Origin: Spirochaetales bacterium
GTDB taxonomy: Bacteria > Spirochaetota > Spirochaetia > JAGLYY01
Direction: 5' to 3'
NCBI GenBank assembly: GCA_023131935.1
Contig: JAGLYY010000331.1
Span: 1 to 20,213 of the forward strand
Length of the DNA: 20,213 nucleotides
Of this stretch, positions 7,567 through 15,071 are shown piece after piece. Below the pieces are notes generated by a model. That model saw only the letters and a program-made list of their open reading frames with translations. It did no database searches and had not been told where the DNA came from. The translations under genes were made by a program, and so were the position numbers. Each line of letters starts with the position of its first letter. Position 1 is the stretch's first letter.

Positions 7567-7572
7567 GAGGGG
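7567..7572 (+). promoter_or_regulatory. Ribosome binding site fixing the kbl start
   Basis: GAGGGG lies 6 bases before the ATG at 7579. The longer open frame from 7468 overlaps the end of the dehydrogenase gene by 85 bases and its first 37 residues do not resemble the family, so it was not used. Confidence 0.7.
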
Positions 7573-7578
7573 ATAATA

Positions 7579-8805
7579 ATGGCTATTGATAGATTAGTAA
7601 ATGTACTTGATAAAGAACTTCAGGAATTAAAGGAAAAAGGCACAGCAAAAGGCAAAGAGTTTATCATCACAAAAGTGAAGAAACCTGAAGGTGAAAAAGG
7701 AACGAGATATTTCCTGAAAGGAAAAGGAGATCAGGAGTTTTTACGAATGAACTCAAACTCCTATCTTGGCATGTCGCTGAGAAAGGAGATAATTGAAGCT
7801 GAAGAACACGCGACTAGAGAGTATGGTGTCGGCCCAGGTGCAGTCCGTTTTATAAACGGTACATTTAAACCTCATAGAGAGCTTGAAAAAGCACTTGCTC
7901 GTTTCCATGGCAGAGAAGACGCAATGATCTACAGTGCAGCTTATGCCACAACACTTGGCGTTCTTTCTTCATTCATATCAAAAGAGACAACAGTAATTAG
8001 TGACGATTTAAACCACAACTGTATAATAAATGCAATAAGACTCTCAAAACCATTGGAAAAGAAGGTTTACAAACACCTTGATATGAACGAACTTGAGTCA
8101 CTAATAAAGGAATCCATCGGCAAGGCAAAAAGGGTTCTTGTGGTAACAGATGGAATCTTCAGTATGAGGGGAGATTATGGGCATCTGGATGCTATAATGA
8201 AGATTACCAAAAAGTATGATAATGGATTCCCTGAAAATATTCTGGTTGTTGCCGACGATTCCCACGGTATAGGGGCATTCGGTAAAACAGGCAGGGGAAC
8301 CGAAGAATATGTCGGAGCACAGGTTGATGTTCTGATCGGTACTCTCGGCAAAGCCTTTGGTGTAAATGGTGGGTACATTACATCAAATAAGACACTGGTT
8401 ACTTACCTGAGAGAAAAGGCTGTTACTTATATATATTCCAATCCCATCACCTGCGGAGAAGCGATGGCATCCCTCAAATCCCTTGCTATGCTGGACAGTG
8501 ATAAAGGGAACGAAATTCTGAAGCACCTGCGAGAAATGACGAAGAGGTTTGAAAAAGGCGTCCGCGAAATTGGTTTCGAGATTATTAAGAGCGATCATCC
8601 TATAGTTCCGCTAATGATAAGGGACACAGAGAAGACAAGAGAGCTTGTCAGATTTCTTAATGAGAAAGGGATTCTTTCCACAGGTCTTACCTTCCCTGTA
8701 GTTCCAAAGGGTGATGATACAATAAGATTCCAGATAAATGCAGACCACACACAGTATGATATTGATTATGCTTTAGGGGTTTTGAAGGAATACAAAAAAA
8801 TGTAA
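7579..8805 (+). CDS. kbl: 2-amino-3-ketobutyrate CoA ligase (glycine C-acetyltransferase)
   Basis: PLP-dependent alpha-oxoamine synthase of 408 residues. It cleaves 2-amino-3-ketobutyrate with CoA to give glycine and acetyl-CoA, completing threonine breakdown begun by the preceding gene, 26 bases upstream. The Schiff-base lysine is Lys258 in GTLGKAFG. Asp226 and His229 in ADDSHG contact the cofactor in this fold. GPGAVRFINGT (86-96) and the C-terminal LSTGLTFPVVPKG also fit the family. The first 50 residues form a charged extension common in one branch of the family. AONS-type enzymes such as BioF share the fold, but the dehydrogenase neighbour decides for Kbl. The gene is AT-rich like tdh and unlike the following LacI gene. 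Confidence 0.9.
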   Translation: MAIDRLVNVLDKELQELKEKGTAKGKEFIITKVKKPEGEKGTRYFLKGKGDQEFLRMNSNSYLGMSLRKEIIEAEEHATREYGVGPGAVRFINGTFKPHRELEKALARFHGREDAMIYSAAYATTLGVLSSFISKETTVISDDLNHNCIINAIRLSKPLEKKVYKHLDMNELESLIKESIGKAKRVLVVTDGIFSMRGDYGHLDAIMKITKKYDNGFPENILVVADDSHGIGAFGKTGRGTEEYVGAQVDVLIGTLGKAFGVNGGYITSNKTLVTYLREKAVTYIYSNPITCGEAMASLKSLAMLDSDKGNEILKHLREMTKRFEKGVREIGFEIIKSDHPIVPLMIRDTEKTRELVRFLNEKGILSTGLTFPVVPKGDDTIRFQINADHTQYDIDYALGVLKEYKKM

Positions 8806-8809
8806 CCAC

Positions 8810-8855
8810 GGGAGAGAGAGTAACAACGAATGGAATTAGCCGCTAATTCTCTCCC
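8810..8855 (+). other. Long hairpin between kbl and the LacI-family gene
   Basis: GGGAGAGA (8810-8817) and TCTCTCCC (8848-8855) are perfect complements. They enclose 30 bases that include most of a second, competing palindrome. The structure starts 5 bases after the kbl stop codon. No T-run follows, so it is not a standard intrinsic terminator. It could stabilise the 3' end of the mRNA or be a remnant. Confidence 0.4.
8833..8849. promoter_or_regulatory. Perfect palindrome, candidate operator for the LacI-family regulator
   Basis: GAATTAGCCGCTAATTC is a perfect 8-1-8 inverted repeat with a GC-rich centre, the general form of LacI-family operators. It lies 41 bases before the ATG at 8891, a usual place for autoregulation. 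Its right arm overlaps the stem of the longer hairpin. Confidence 0.5.
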
Positions 8856-8890
8856 TGTACAGATAAGAAAGTCTATTGTATGCTGATCGT

Positions 8891-9892
8891 ATGGTCACCA
8901 TTATGGATGTCGCGCTAAAAGCGGGGGTTTCAGCCTCAACCGTCAGCCAGGTCTTAAATGGCAACCGCCCTACAAGTCAAAAGGCCAGGGAAATAGTCCT
9001 TAAGGTTATTGAAGAATTGGGGTACATTCCAAACCCTAACGCCCGTGCCCTTAAATCAGAAAAAAAGGGGGCTATCGGATTTCTCGCGGGCAACATTACT
9101 GAACCCTATTGGGGTCATATCATCCACGGAGTTGAAAAGGTCAGCCGAAAGGAAAAATCCTCGGTCACCTTTGCAGCGGGTTCCCGGTTTAATTACGATA
9201 TTCATGCCGCTGTCAGCTACCTCCACTACCGTAGAGTTGACGGTATTATCATATCCACTGAATTTACCGGCGAAGAACCCCTTGAAAAAGAACTTCCTAC
9301 AGATATACCTATCGTAAGTATAAACAGGATCCTGCAGGATAATATCCATAGTATATTGCCCGATAACTACCAGGGAGGCCGAACCGCGGCGGAACATCTC
9401 CTGGAGCAGGGGTGCAGAAAACCTAACATAATTCTGGGTCCGCCTGATAGTTTTATGAGCGAGGAGCGAAAGCGAGGCTTCCTCGACAGGTTATCCGAAT
9501 CCGGCATCACCATTCCCAGGTCTCTTCTAGCCGGTGGAGATTTTACTCCACAAACCGGGGAGCAGAGAATAAAACAACTGGTGGAACAGGATGCTGAGAC
9601 AGACGGGGTTTTCTGTACCGACGATTTCATTGCCGCGGGGGCCCTGAATCAACTCGAACGGTTGGGTATTCGTGTCCCCGGGGATGTTCGGATAATCGGA
9701 TATGGGAACAGGGATTTTTCCTCCTTCTGGCCTACTCCTATCACATCCTTCGCTCAACCCCTCGATGAAATGGGACGCCTTGGCGCCCGATTTCTTTTTG
9801 AACTAATCAACAGGGAAAGGGAAAATGGAGGGATTCTCCGGGTAGAGTCACGGCTCATTCCCCGTAAATCAAGTGAACGATCACCTGCATAG
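8891..9892 (+). CDS. LacI-family transcriptional regulator
   Basis: Repressor-type protein of 333 residues from the chosen start. The N-terminal helix-turn-helix and hinge are visible: TIMDVALKAGVSASTVSQVL (3-22), followed by PNPNARALKSEKKG (47-60) with the hinge helix that enters the minor groove. A periplasmic-binding-protein-like sensor domain follows, starting IGFLAGNITEPYWG. VDGIIIS, GGRTAAEHLLEQG and VFCTDDFIAAGAL are typical of the family. The frame opens at TTG 8876, but homology begins at the ATG at 8891. Neither has a strong ribosome binding site. The ligand is unknown and no sugar genes are nearby. The next gene, 31 bases downstream, encodes a flavodiiron protein and may share its transcript. 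Confidence 0.88.
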   Translation: MVTIMDVALKAGVSASTVSQVLNGNRPTSQKAREIVLKVIEELGYIPNPNARALKSEKKGAIGFLAGNITEPYWGHIIHGVEKVSRKEKSSVTFAAGSRFNYDIHAAVSYLHYRRVDGIIISTEFTGEEPLEKELPTDIPIVSINRILQDNIHSILPDNYQGGRTAAEHLLEQGCRKPNIILGPPDSFMSEERKRGFLDRLSESGITIPRSLLAGGDFTPQTGEQRIKQLVEQDAETDGVFCTDDFIAAGALNQLERLGIRVPGDVRIIGYGNRDFSSFWPTPITSFAQPLDEMGRLGARFLFELINRERENGGILRVESRLIPRKSSERSPA

Positions 9893-9923
9893 CATAGCAC
9901 AGAAAAAAGGATAAAAGAGCTAC

Positions 9924-11165
9924 ATGAAAACAGCAAATGTAACCGACGGGATATACCTGTTAACGGCGGATGTGGAAAACATCCTCTTCGAAGGGATCTG
10001 GCCTGTTCCGGAAGGTGTCTCTTTGAATTCATATATAGTAAAAGGGGAAAAAACAGCGCTCATCGATGGGGTGTGTGACTGGGACGGTGTACCCGAGACC
10101 CTTTATGAATTGCTGGATGGGATAAACGTAAAAATCGAAGATATCGATTACGTCATCCTGAACCATCTTGAGCCGGACCATTCCGGTTGGCTTGTGAACT
10201 TTAAAAAACTCCGCTCCGATTTCGCTGTCTATACCACCGACAAGGGAGCAAAGATGCTGGAGGCTTTCTACGGCATCACGGAGAATGTTCACATCATGAA
10301 ATCCGGAAGCTCTCTCGATCTTGGCGGCAGGATTTTAAAATTCTTTGAAATCCCGAATATTCACTGGCCTGAAACGATGGCTGCATGGGATGAAAAGACC
10401 GGGACCCTCCTCCCCTGTGACGCCTTTGGATCTTTCGGCAGCTTAAAGGAAACATTCTTCGACGATCAGCTTTCTGAAAAAGAGTTTGCTTTCTTCGAAA
10501 ACGAAACCCTCAGATATTACGCGAATATAGTTGCAGCATTTTCCATCTTCGTTGAGCGGGCAATTGATAAACTGGGAGACCTCAATATAAAAATTATCGC
10601 GCCAGGCCACGGAATCATCTGGAGAAAAGATCCCGGCAGGGTTATCGAACTTTACAAACGTCTCGCCTCCTATCGCAATGGCCCCGGAGAACCGGAAATC
10701 ACCCTTATCTGGGGTTCCATGTACGGGAATACCGAAGCCGCGGTCCAAACTGCTATTGATGGTATTGAAAATGAAGGGGTAAAGGTAAACCTTTTCCGGA
10801 CCCCCGATGACCATGAAAGCTTCAGCCTTGCCTCAGCATGGAAATCCACCGGCATTGTCTTGGGGATGCCCACTTATGAATACCGGATGTTCCCTCCCAT
10901 GGCCCACCTCCTCGATGACTTTAGACGAAAAAAGGTCTTTGGTAAGAAAGCTTTCCGTTTTGGCTCTCATGGATGGTCCGGCGGGGCCCAGAAGGAACTC
11001 GAAGAGATCACCGAAAAAATGAACTGGGATTTTCTCGATCCTGTAGATTTTAACGGCAAGCCAAGGAAAGATGACCTTGATAAGATCTACAAACAGGCTA
11101 AGAAACTTGCCCGTCAGGTAAAGGAGCTTTCCAGGCGGAACCCCCTTGCAAAGGCAAACAGGTAG
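9924..11165 (+). CDS. fprA: Flavodiiron protein (FprA-like O2/NO reductase)
   Basis: Cytoplasmic protein of 413 residues that reduces O2 to water, or NO to N2O, as an oxygen or nitrosative stress defence in anaerobes. The metallo-beta-lactamase-like domain carries a full set of di-iron ligands: His81, Glu83, Asp85 and His86 in HLEPDHSG, His147 in HWPE, Asp166 in CDAFGS and His229 in PGHG. A flavodoxin domain follows, with the FMN phosphate loop WGSMYGNTEAA (263-273). No rubredoxin or NADH-reductase domain is fused at the C-terminus, so this is the short class A form. It needs an electron donor not encoded here. It lies 31 bases after the LacI-family gene and may be co-transcribed. Whether O2 or NO is the substrate cannot be read from sequence. 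Confidence 0.92.
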   Translation: MKTANVTDGIYLLTADVENILFEGIWPVPEGVSLNSYIVKGEKTALIDGVCDWDGVPETLYELLDGINVKIEDIDYVILNHLEPDHSGWLVNFKKLRSDFAVYTTDKGAKMLEAFYGITENVHIMKSGSSLDLGGRILKFFEIPNIHWPETMAAWDEKTGTLLPCDAFGSFGSLKETFFDDQLSEKEFAFFENETLRYYANIVAAFSIFVERAIDKLGDLNIKIIAPGHGIIWRKDPGRVIELYKRLASYRNGPGEPEITLIWGSMYGNTEAAVQTAIDGIENEGVKVNLFRTPDDHESFSLASAWKSTGIVLGMPTYEYRMFPPMAHLLDDFRRKKVFGKKAFRFGSHGWSGGAQKELEEITEKMNWDFLDPVDFNGKPRKDDLDKIYKQAKKLARQVKELSRRNPLAKANR

Positions 11166-11213
11166 GCTTTGTCAGCATATAGCAAACTGCCGATAACAAT
11201 TCTTTAAAACGCG

Positions 11214-11270
11214 AAGGGCTGCCCTCATGTATGAAGGCAGCCCTTTCTATATAAAAAGGAGATCTCTCCT
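11214..11270. terminator. Terminator region between convergent fprA and aminopeptidase genes
   Basis: AAGGGCTGCC (11214-11223) and GGCAGCCCTT (11236-11245) form a perfect 10-base-pair stem. On the plus strand TTCTATAT follows, giving a good fprA terminator. A second small hairpin, AGGAG/CTCCT with a 4-base loop, overlaps the aminopeptidase stop codon (11257-11270). On the minus strand it is followed by TTTTTATAT and would end that transcript. So each direction has its own stop. Confidence 0.8.
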
Positions 11271-13041
11271 AAATCGCTTTCGTTTTTTCCCGGAGCCAGA
11301 CACGCTCCTCCTCTTCAAGCCCGGGAGAAAGTTTCTCATATACCTTTCGGTGATAATCATTTAACCAGCCCTTTTCTTCTTCCTCTAACAGACCAGGATT
11401 AATAAGATCTACCTCGATGGGACAAAGGGAGAGGGTCTCAAATCCGAGAAATTTACCGAACTCGGTCTCCGTTTTTTCAACCGCAAGAATAAGGTTCTCG
11501 ATCCTGACACCATGTTTGCCGGTACGATATACCCCCGGTTCATTGGAAGTAATCATACCCGCTTCAATGGCAACATCGATAACCTTGGGGCTGATACTAT
11601 GAGGACCTTCGTGAACATTGAGAGCAAAGCCGACACCGTGGCCGGTCCCATGGCCATAATTCACAAAATCATCCCATAGGGGTTTCCGTGCCAGAATATC
11701 CAATTGATATCCCCTGGTTCCGGCAGGGAAAAGGGCCCTATCAAGAGCAATGTGCCCCTTTAAAATTTTAGTGAAATCATTCACCTCTTCTGCTGATGGC
11801 TTTCCAAGGGCAAGAACCCTGGTAATATCGGTGGTCCCCCCCTCATACTGTCCCCCTGAATCAAGAAGAAATAATCCCTTTCCGGTAATAGGGATATCGG
11901 TTCCAGGTGTTGCTTCGTAATGAACGATCGCGCCATGTCCCTGATATCCTGCTATGGTCGCGAAACTATTTCCCCGAAACCCCTCCTGCTCACTCCTGAA
12001 TTCGAGGAGTTTTTTCGCGGCCCTTATTTCGGTAATCTTTCCTTTCTCCACCTTCTTCGCAAACCAGAAAAGGAATTTCACAAGAGCTGCACCGTCTTTC
12101 ACCATAACATTCCGCAAAGAAGCAATTTCCACAGTGTTTTTCAGTGCCTTCAGCCTGGTAGTAAGGGCAGGCCCTTCGATTACTTTAACTTCCTTCGGCA
12201 GGGCTTCAGCCAGCCAGAAGCTGGTTCGTCCGGGATCCAGAAGCAGACTTCCATCAAGAACTCTTACATGATCAATAATTGAGTCATAGGGTTTAATCTC
12301 AACTCCGCCATTCACAAGGGATACTCGAAGTTCATCAGACAGACTTTCTTCGTTCAAGCAAAGTATCGCCTCTTCCTCTGACACCAGGGCATACGCCATA
12401 AAGACCGGATTATACTCAACATCCTGCCCCCTCAGATTGAACAGCCAGGCAATATCATCGAGAGTAGAAATCAGGTGTCTGTCGATGCCCCGGGATTTCA
12501 TAATTTCCCGGACCCTCGCGAGTTTTTCATCCCGGGAGAGCCCGGCGTAACGGGTATCAAAATCACGGATCTCCCCTTTCGGAAGGGGAGGCCGGTCTTG
12601 CCATATCTCGTTGATAATTCCCCGGGAAGAACGCACCCGGATGTCTCCAAGGTTGAGTTCTTTTACCAGCTTCCGATACTCAGATAGCGAAATGGTACGG
12701 CCATCAAAGGATACTATTTTGCCCGGTTTCAATTTCAGCCTGATCCACTCCTCATAGGAGGGAACTCCATTAGTCCCCATCCTGAAGAGATCGATCCCCG
12801 TTCCCTCCAGGGATTTCTCCGCCTGCAAAAAATATCGAAAATCGGTCCAGAGCCCCGCCTCATGTTCCGTAATGACAACGGTACCCGCTGACCCCGAAAA
12901 ACCGGAAATCCATCCCCGGATTTGCCAGTGGACGGCGACATATTCACTCTGATGAGGATCAGCGCTTGGGATAATATAGGCATGAATGTTCTGCTCCCGC
13001 ATGTGGGAGCGGAGGGCGCCCAGCCGTTCTTGTATTCTCAT
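11269..13041 (-). CDS. Xaa-Pro aminopeptidase (aminopeptidase P, M24B)
   Basis: Cytoplasmic metallopeptidase of 590 residues that removes an N-terminal residue followed by proline. It has the long three-domain layout: two creatinase-like N-terminal domains (about 1-130 and 160-300), the pita-bread M24 domain (about 310-525) and a C-terminal extension. The five metal ligands are all present and correctly spaced: Asp394 and Asp405 in LLDSGGQYEGGTTDITR, His468 in GTGHGVG, Glu501 in SNEPGVY and Glu515 in VRIEN. This size resembles eukaryotic XPNPEP1 and many anaerobe enzymes; E. coli PepP is about 440 residues. An AGGAGA ribosome binding site precedes the ATG. It follows parC by 72 bases on the same strand; a TATACT element in that gap could be its own promoter. 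Confidence 0.93.
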   Translation of the reverse strand: MRIQERLGALRSHMREQNIHAYIIPSADPHQSEYVAVHWQIRGWISGFSGSAGTVVITEHEAGLWTDFRYFLQAEKSLEGTGIDLFRMGTNGVPSYEEWIRLKLKPGKIVSFDGRTISLSEYRKLVKELNLGDIRVRSSRGIINEIWQDRPPLPKGEIRDFDTRYAGLSRDEKLARVREIMKSRGIDRHLISTLDDIAWLFNLRGQDVEYNPVFMAYALVSEEEAILCLNEESLSDELRVSLVNGGVEIKPYDSIIDHVRVLDGSLLLDPGRTSFWLAEALPKEVKVIEGPALTTRLKALKNTVEIASLRNVMVKDGAALVKFLFWFAKKVEKGKITEIRAAKKLLEFRSEQEGFRGNSFATIAGYQGHGAIVHYEATPGTDIPITGKGLFLLDSGGQYEGGTTDITRVLALGKPSAEEVNDFTKILKGHIALDRALFPAGTRGYQLDILARKPLWDDFVNYGHGTGHGVGFALNVHEGPHSISPKVIDVAIEAGMITSNEPGVYRTGKHGVRIENLILAVEKTETEFGKFLGFETLSLCPIEVDLINPGLLEEEEKGWLNDYHRKVYEKLSPGLEEEERVWLREKTKAI

Positions 13042-13113
13042 ATAGGTTCTCTCCTGCTATAGAAGTATAGTTATTTCCTGTGGGATTTCCATAACATATA
13101 GATTTTTTTGACG

Positions 13114-15069
13114 TCAGCTCTTCTTCCTGGAAGATTTCCCATTTGAGCCTGACCCGTTTTTAAGGACCAGGAACCTTCCGCTCCTGAGTTCCCTTGTCGC
13201 GAGACGCACCCCGGCAGCCTTTGCCCCTTTTACAAGGAAGTCCTTTATGGGATAATCCTCCTCCAGGATTTTCACCCGGGGTTTCGGCTTATAGGTTACC
13301 CGGATAGCTACATCCACTCTGGTAGTGAGTTTCACCACCGTGCCATTCTCAGGGATGAGAAAGTAGGTTTTCCCAAGAATATACTTCTCTATTTTGCACC
13401 GTTTCAGGTGGGGATATCCGGTTTTATTGTTCCGGTAAAGGACTGTGAAAACCCGTTGTTCCATCATTTCTTTATCCGTGTGACCACAGAAGAGCATACC
13501 CTTATCGACAAAAAGTTTCTCAGGCGCGTCTACAACCGAATAAACACCCCCCTTCCTGATAATAAGGATCCGGTCGTAGGAGGATACATCAAAAAGACCC
13601 TGTCCGGTCCTGACCCCATATCCAAGGTACCCGGTCTCGGGATCGTAGGACAGTTTCAGGTTTCTGGAAGCTGCTTCCCTGACATCAACTTTCGTAAAGG
13701 AGATAATCTCGGTTTTCCGCCCAAACCAATGCCCCTCCTTCTCTATTATACCCTCGAGAAAACCAATCGCGTACTCAGTAAGATTCCTGAGATGATATCG
13801 AATCTGTTTCAGCCGGGCCTCCATCTCCTCCATCTCTTTCTGAGCCTTATTGATATCATAGAGGGAGATTCTCCGGATGGGTATCTTCAGGAGTCCTTCG
13901 ACATCCTCCTCGGTTACCGGACGTTTGATCTCTTTCAGGAAAGGGGTAAATCCATCCAGGACCGCGCTAACAACCCCCCGTTTGGTTTTTTCCGTTTCAA
14001 TCCGTTTGTAAATCCGTTCCTCGATAAAAATCCGCTCCAGGGTCCGGGCATGAATCTTATCCTTCAGGTTCCCCTCTTCGATCTTCAGTTCAGCTTTCAG
14101 GATATCAAGGAGGCCTTTCGCGTGATACCGGACCACTTCGGTAACGGTACAAATCGTAGGAAGGCCGTTCTTTATCACCAGGAGATTCACGGAAATTGAC
14201 TGCTCGCAATCGGTAAAGGCGTAAAGGGCGTCAACCACATCCTGTGTATGTACATTCCGGGGAAGGCGGATCTCGATTTCAACATGCTCGGCCGTATAAT
14301 CGTTAATACTGGCGATCTTTATCTTGTTTTTCCTGGCAGCGCCTTCAATTGAAGCAATAAGGTCTTCAGTAGTGGTCCCATAGGGGATTTCCCGGATAAC
14401 AATCCGTTTCGGGTCTCTGGTATCCGGTTTTACCCTGACCAGGACTTTCCCGAGGCCATCCTCGTAGGCAGAGACATCAATCATTCCTCCACCGGGAAAA
14501 TCGGGATACAATTCGAAGGACTGCCCTTTTAATTCAGCGATAACAGCTTCCAGTACCTCCTGAAAGTTATGGGGCAGGATCCTCGTAGCCATGCCAACCG
14601 CGATCCCTTCAGCCCCCTGAATGAGAACGGTGGGGATCTTCGCGGGAAAAACAACAGGCTCCCGGTTCCTGCTGTCGTAGGAATCCTGATAAGCGGTGAT
14701 TGCCGGATTGTAGAGAACCTGTTTCGCAAGGGGGAGAAGGCGGCACTCAATATACCGGGCTGCTGAGGCTTCATCTCCGGTGAGGACATTGCCGAAGTTC
14801 CCCTGCTTCTCGATAAACATCTCCTTATTAGCGAGGAGGACGAGGGCAGAGAAAATGGAGGCGTCACCATGGGGGTGATATTTCATGCAGTGTCCCACGA
14901 CATTTGCCACTTTATGAAATTTACCGTCATCCATTTCAAAGAGAGAATGGAGAATCCTCCGTTGTACCGGTTTCAACCCATCTTCGATATCGGGAATTGC
15001 CCGATCCTTAATAACGTAAGAAGCGTATTCTAAAAAATTTTCTTGAAAGAGTTTTTTTACGTAAGCCAT
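13114..15069 (-). CDS. parC: DNA topoisomerase IV subunit A (ParC-type)
   Basis: Breakage-reunion subunit of 651 residues of a type IIA topoisomerase. The catalytic tyrosine is Tyr106, preceded by Arg105, in AARYIECRL. The N-terminus has IPDIEDGLKPVQRRIL (25-40) and IQGAEGIAVGMATRILPHN. The C-terminal wheel domain is short, about 150 residues, and the gyrase-specific GyrA box (QRRGGKG type) is absent, favouring a decatenating topoisomerase IV over gyrase. In HPHGDASIFS (65-74) the positions matching E. coli GyrA Ser83 and Asp87 are Ala70 and Ser74. The C-terminus ends in a basic tail (NGSGSNGKSSRKKS). The gene starts 2 bases after the parE stop codon, so the two subunits are translationally coupled. 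Confidence 0.92.
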   Translation of the reverse strand: MAYVKKLFQENFLEYASYVIKDRAIPDIEDGLKPVQRRILHSLFEMDDGKFHKVANVVGHCMKYHPHGDASIFSALVLLANKEMFIEKQGNFGNVLTGDEASAARYIECRLLPLAKQVLYNPAITAYQDSYDSRNREPVVFPAKIPTVLIQGAEGIAVGMATRILPHNFQEVLEAVIAELKGQSFELYPDFPGGGMIDVSAYEDGLGKVLVRVKPDTRDPKRIVIREIPYGTTTEDLIASIEGAARKNKIKIASINDYTAEHVEIEIRLPRNVHTQDVVDALYAFTDCEQSISVNLLVIKNGLPTICTVTEVVRYHAKGLLDILKAELKIEEGNLKDKIHARTLERIFIEERIYKRIETEKTKRGVVSAVLDGFTPFLKEIKRPVTEEDVEGLLKIPIRRISLYDINKAQKEMEEMEARLKQIRYHLRNLTEYAIGFLEGIIEKEGHWFGRKTEIISFTKVDVREAASRNLKLSYDPETGYLGYGVRTGQGLFDVSSYDRILIIRKGGVYSVVDAPEKLFVDKGMLFCGHTDKEMMEQRVFTVLYRNNKTGYPHLKRCKIEKYILGKTYFLIPENGTVVKLTTRVDVAIRVTYKPKPRVKILEEDYPIKDFLVKGAKAAGVRLATRELRSGRFLVLKNGSGSNGKSSRKKS

Positions 15070-15071
15070 CG

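Noticed and set aside
7468..7578. A 37-codon upstream extension of kbl.
   Set aside because: It overlaps the end of tdh, is unlike the family, and a good ribosome binding site precedes the ATG at 7579.
13109..13116. Perfect palindrome TGACGTCA at the end of parC.
   Set aside because: It is only 8 bases and overlaps the stop codon. One such site is expected by chance and there is nothing nearby for it to control.
13408..14199. A 263-codon open frame on the plus strand opposite parC.
   Set aside because: It lies wholly within parC, and its translation shows no family features. It is a shadow of the real gene, caused by codon bias.
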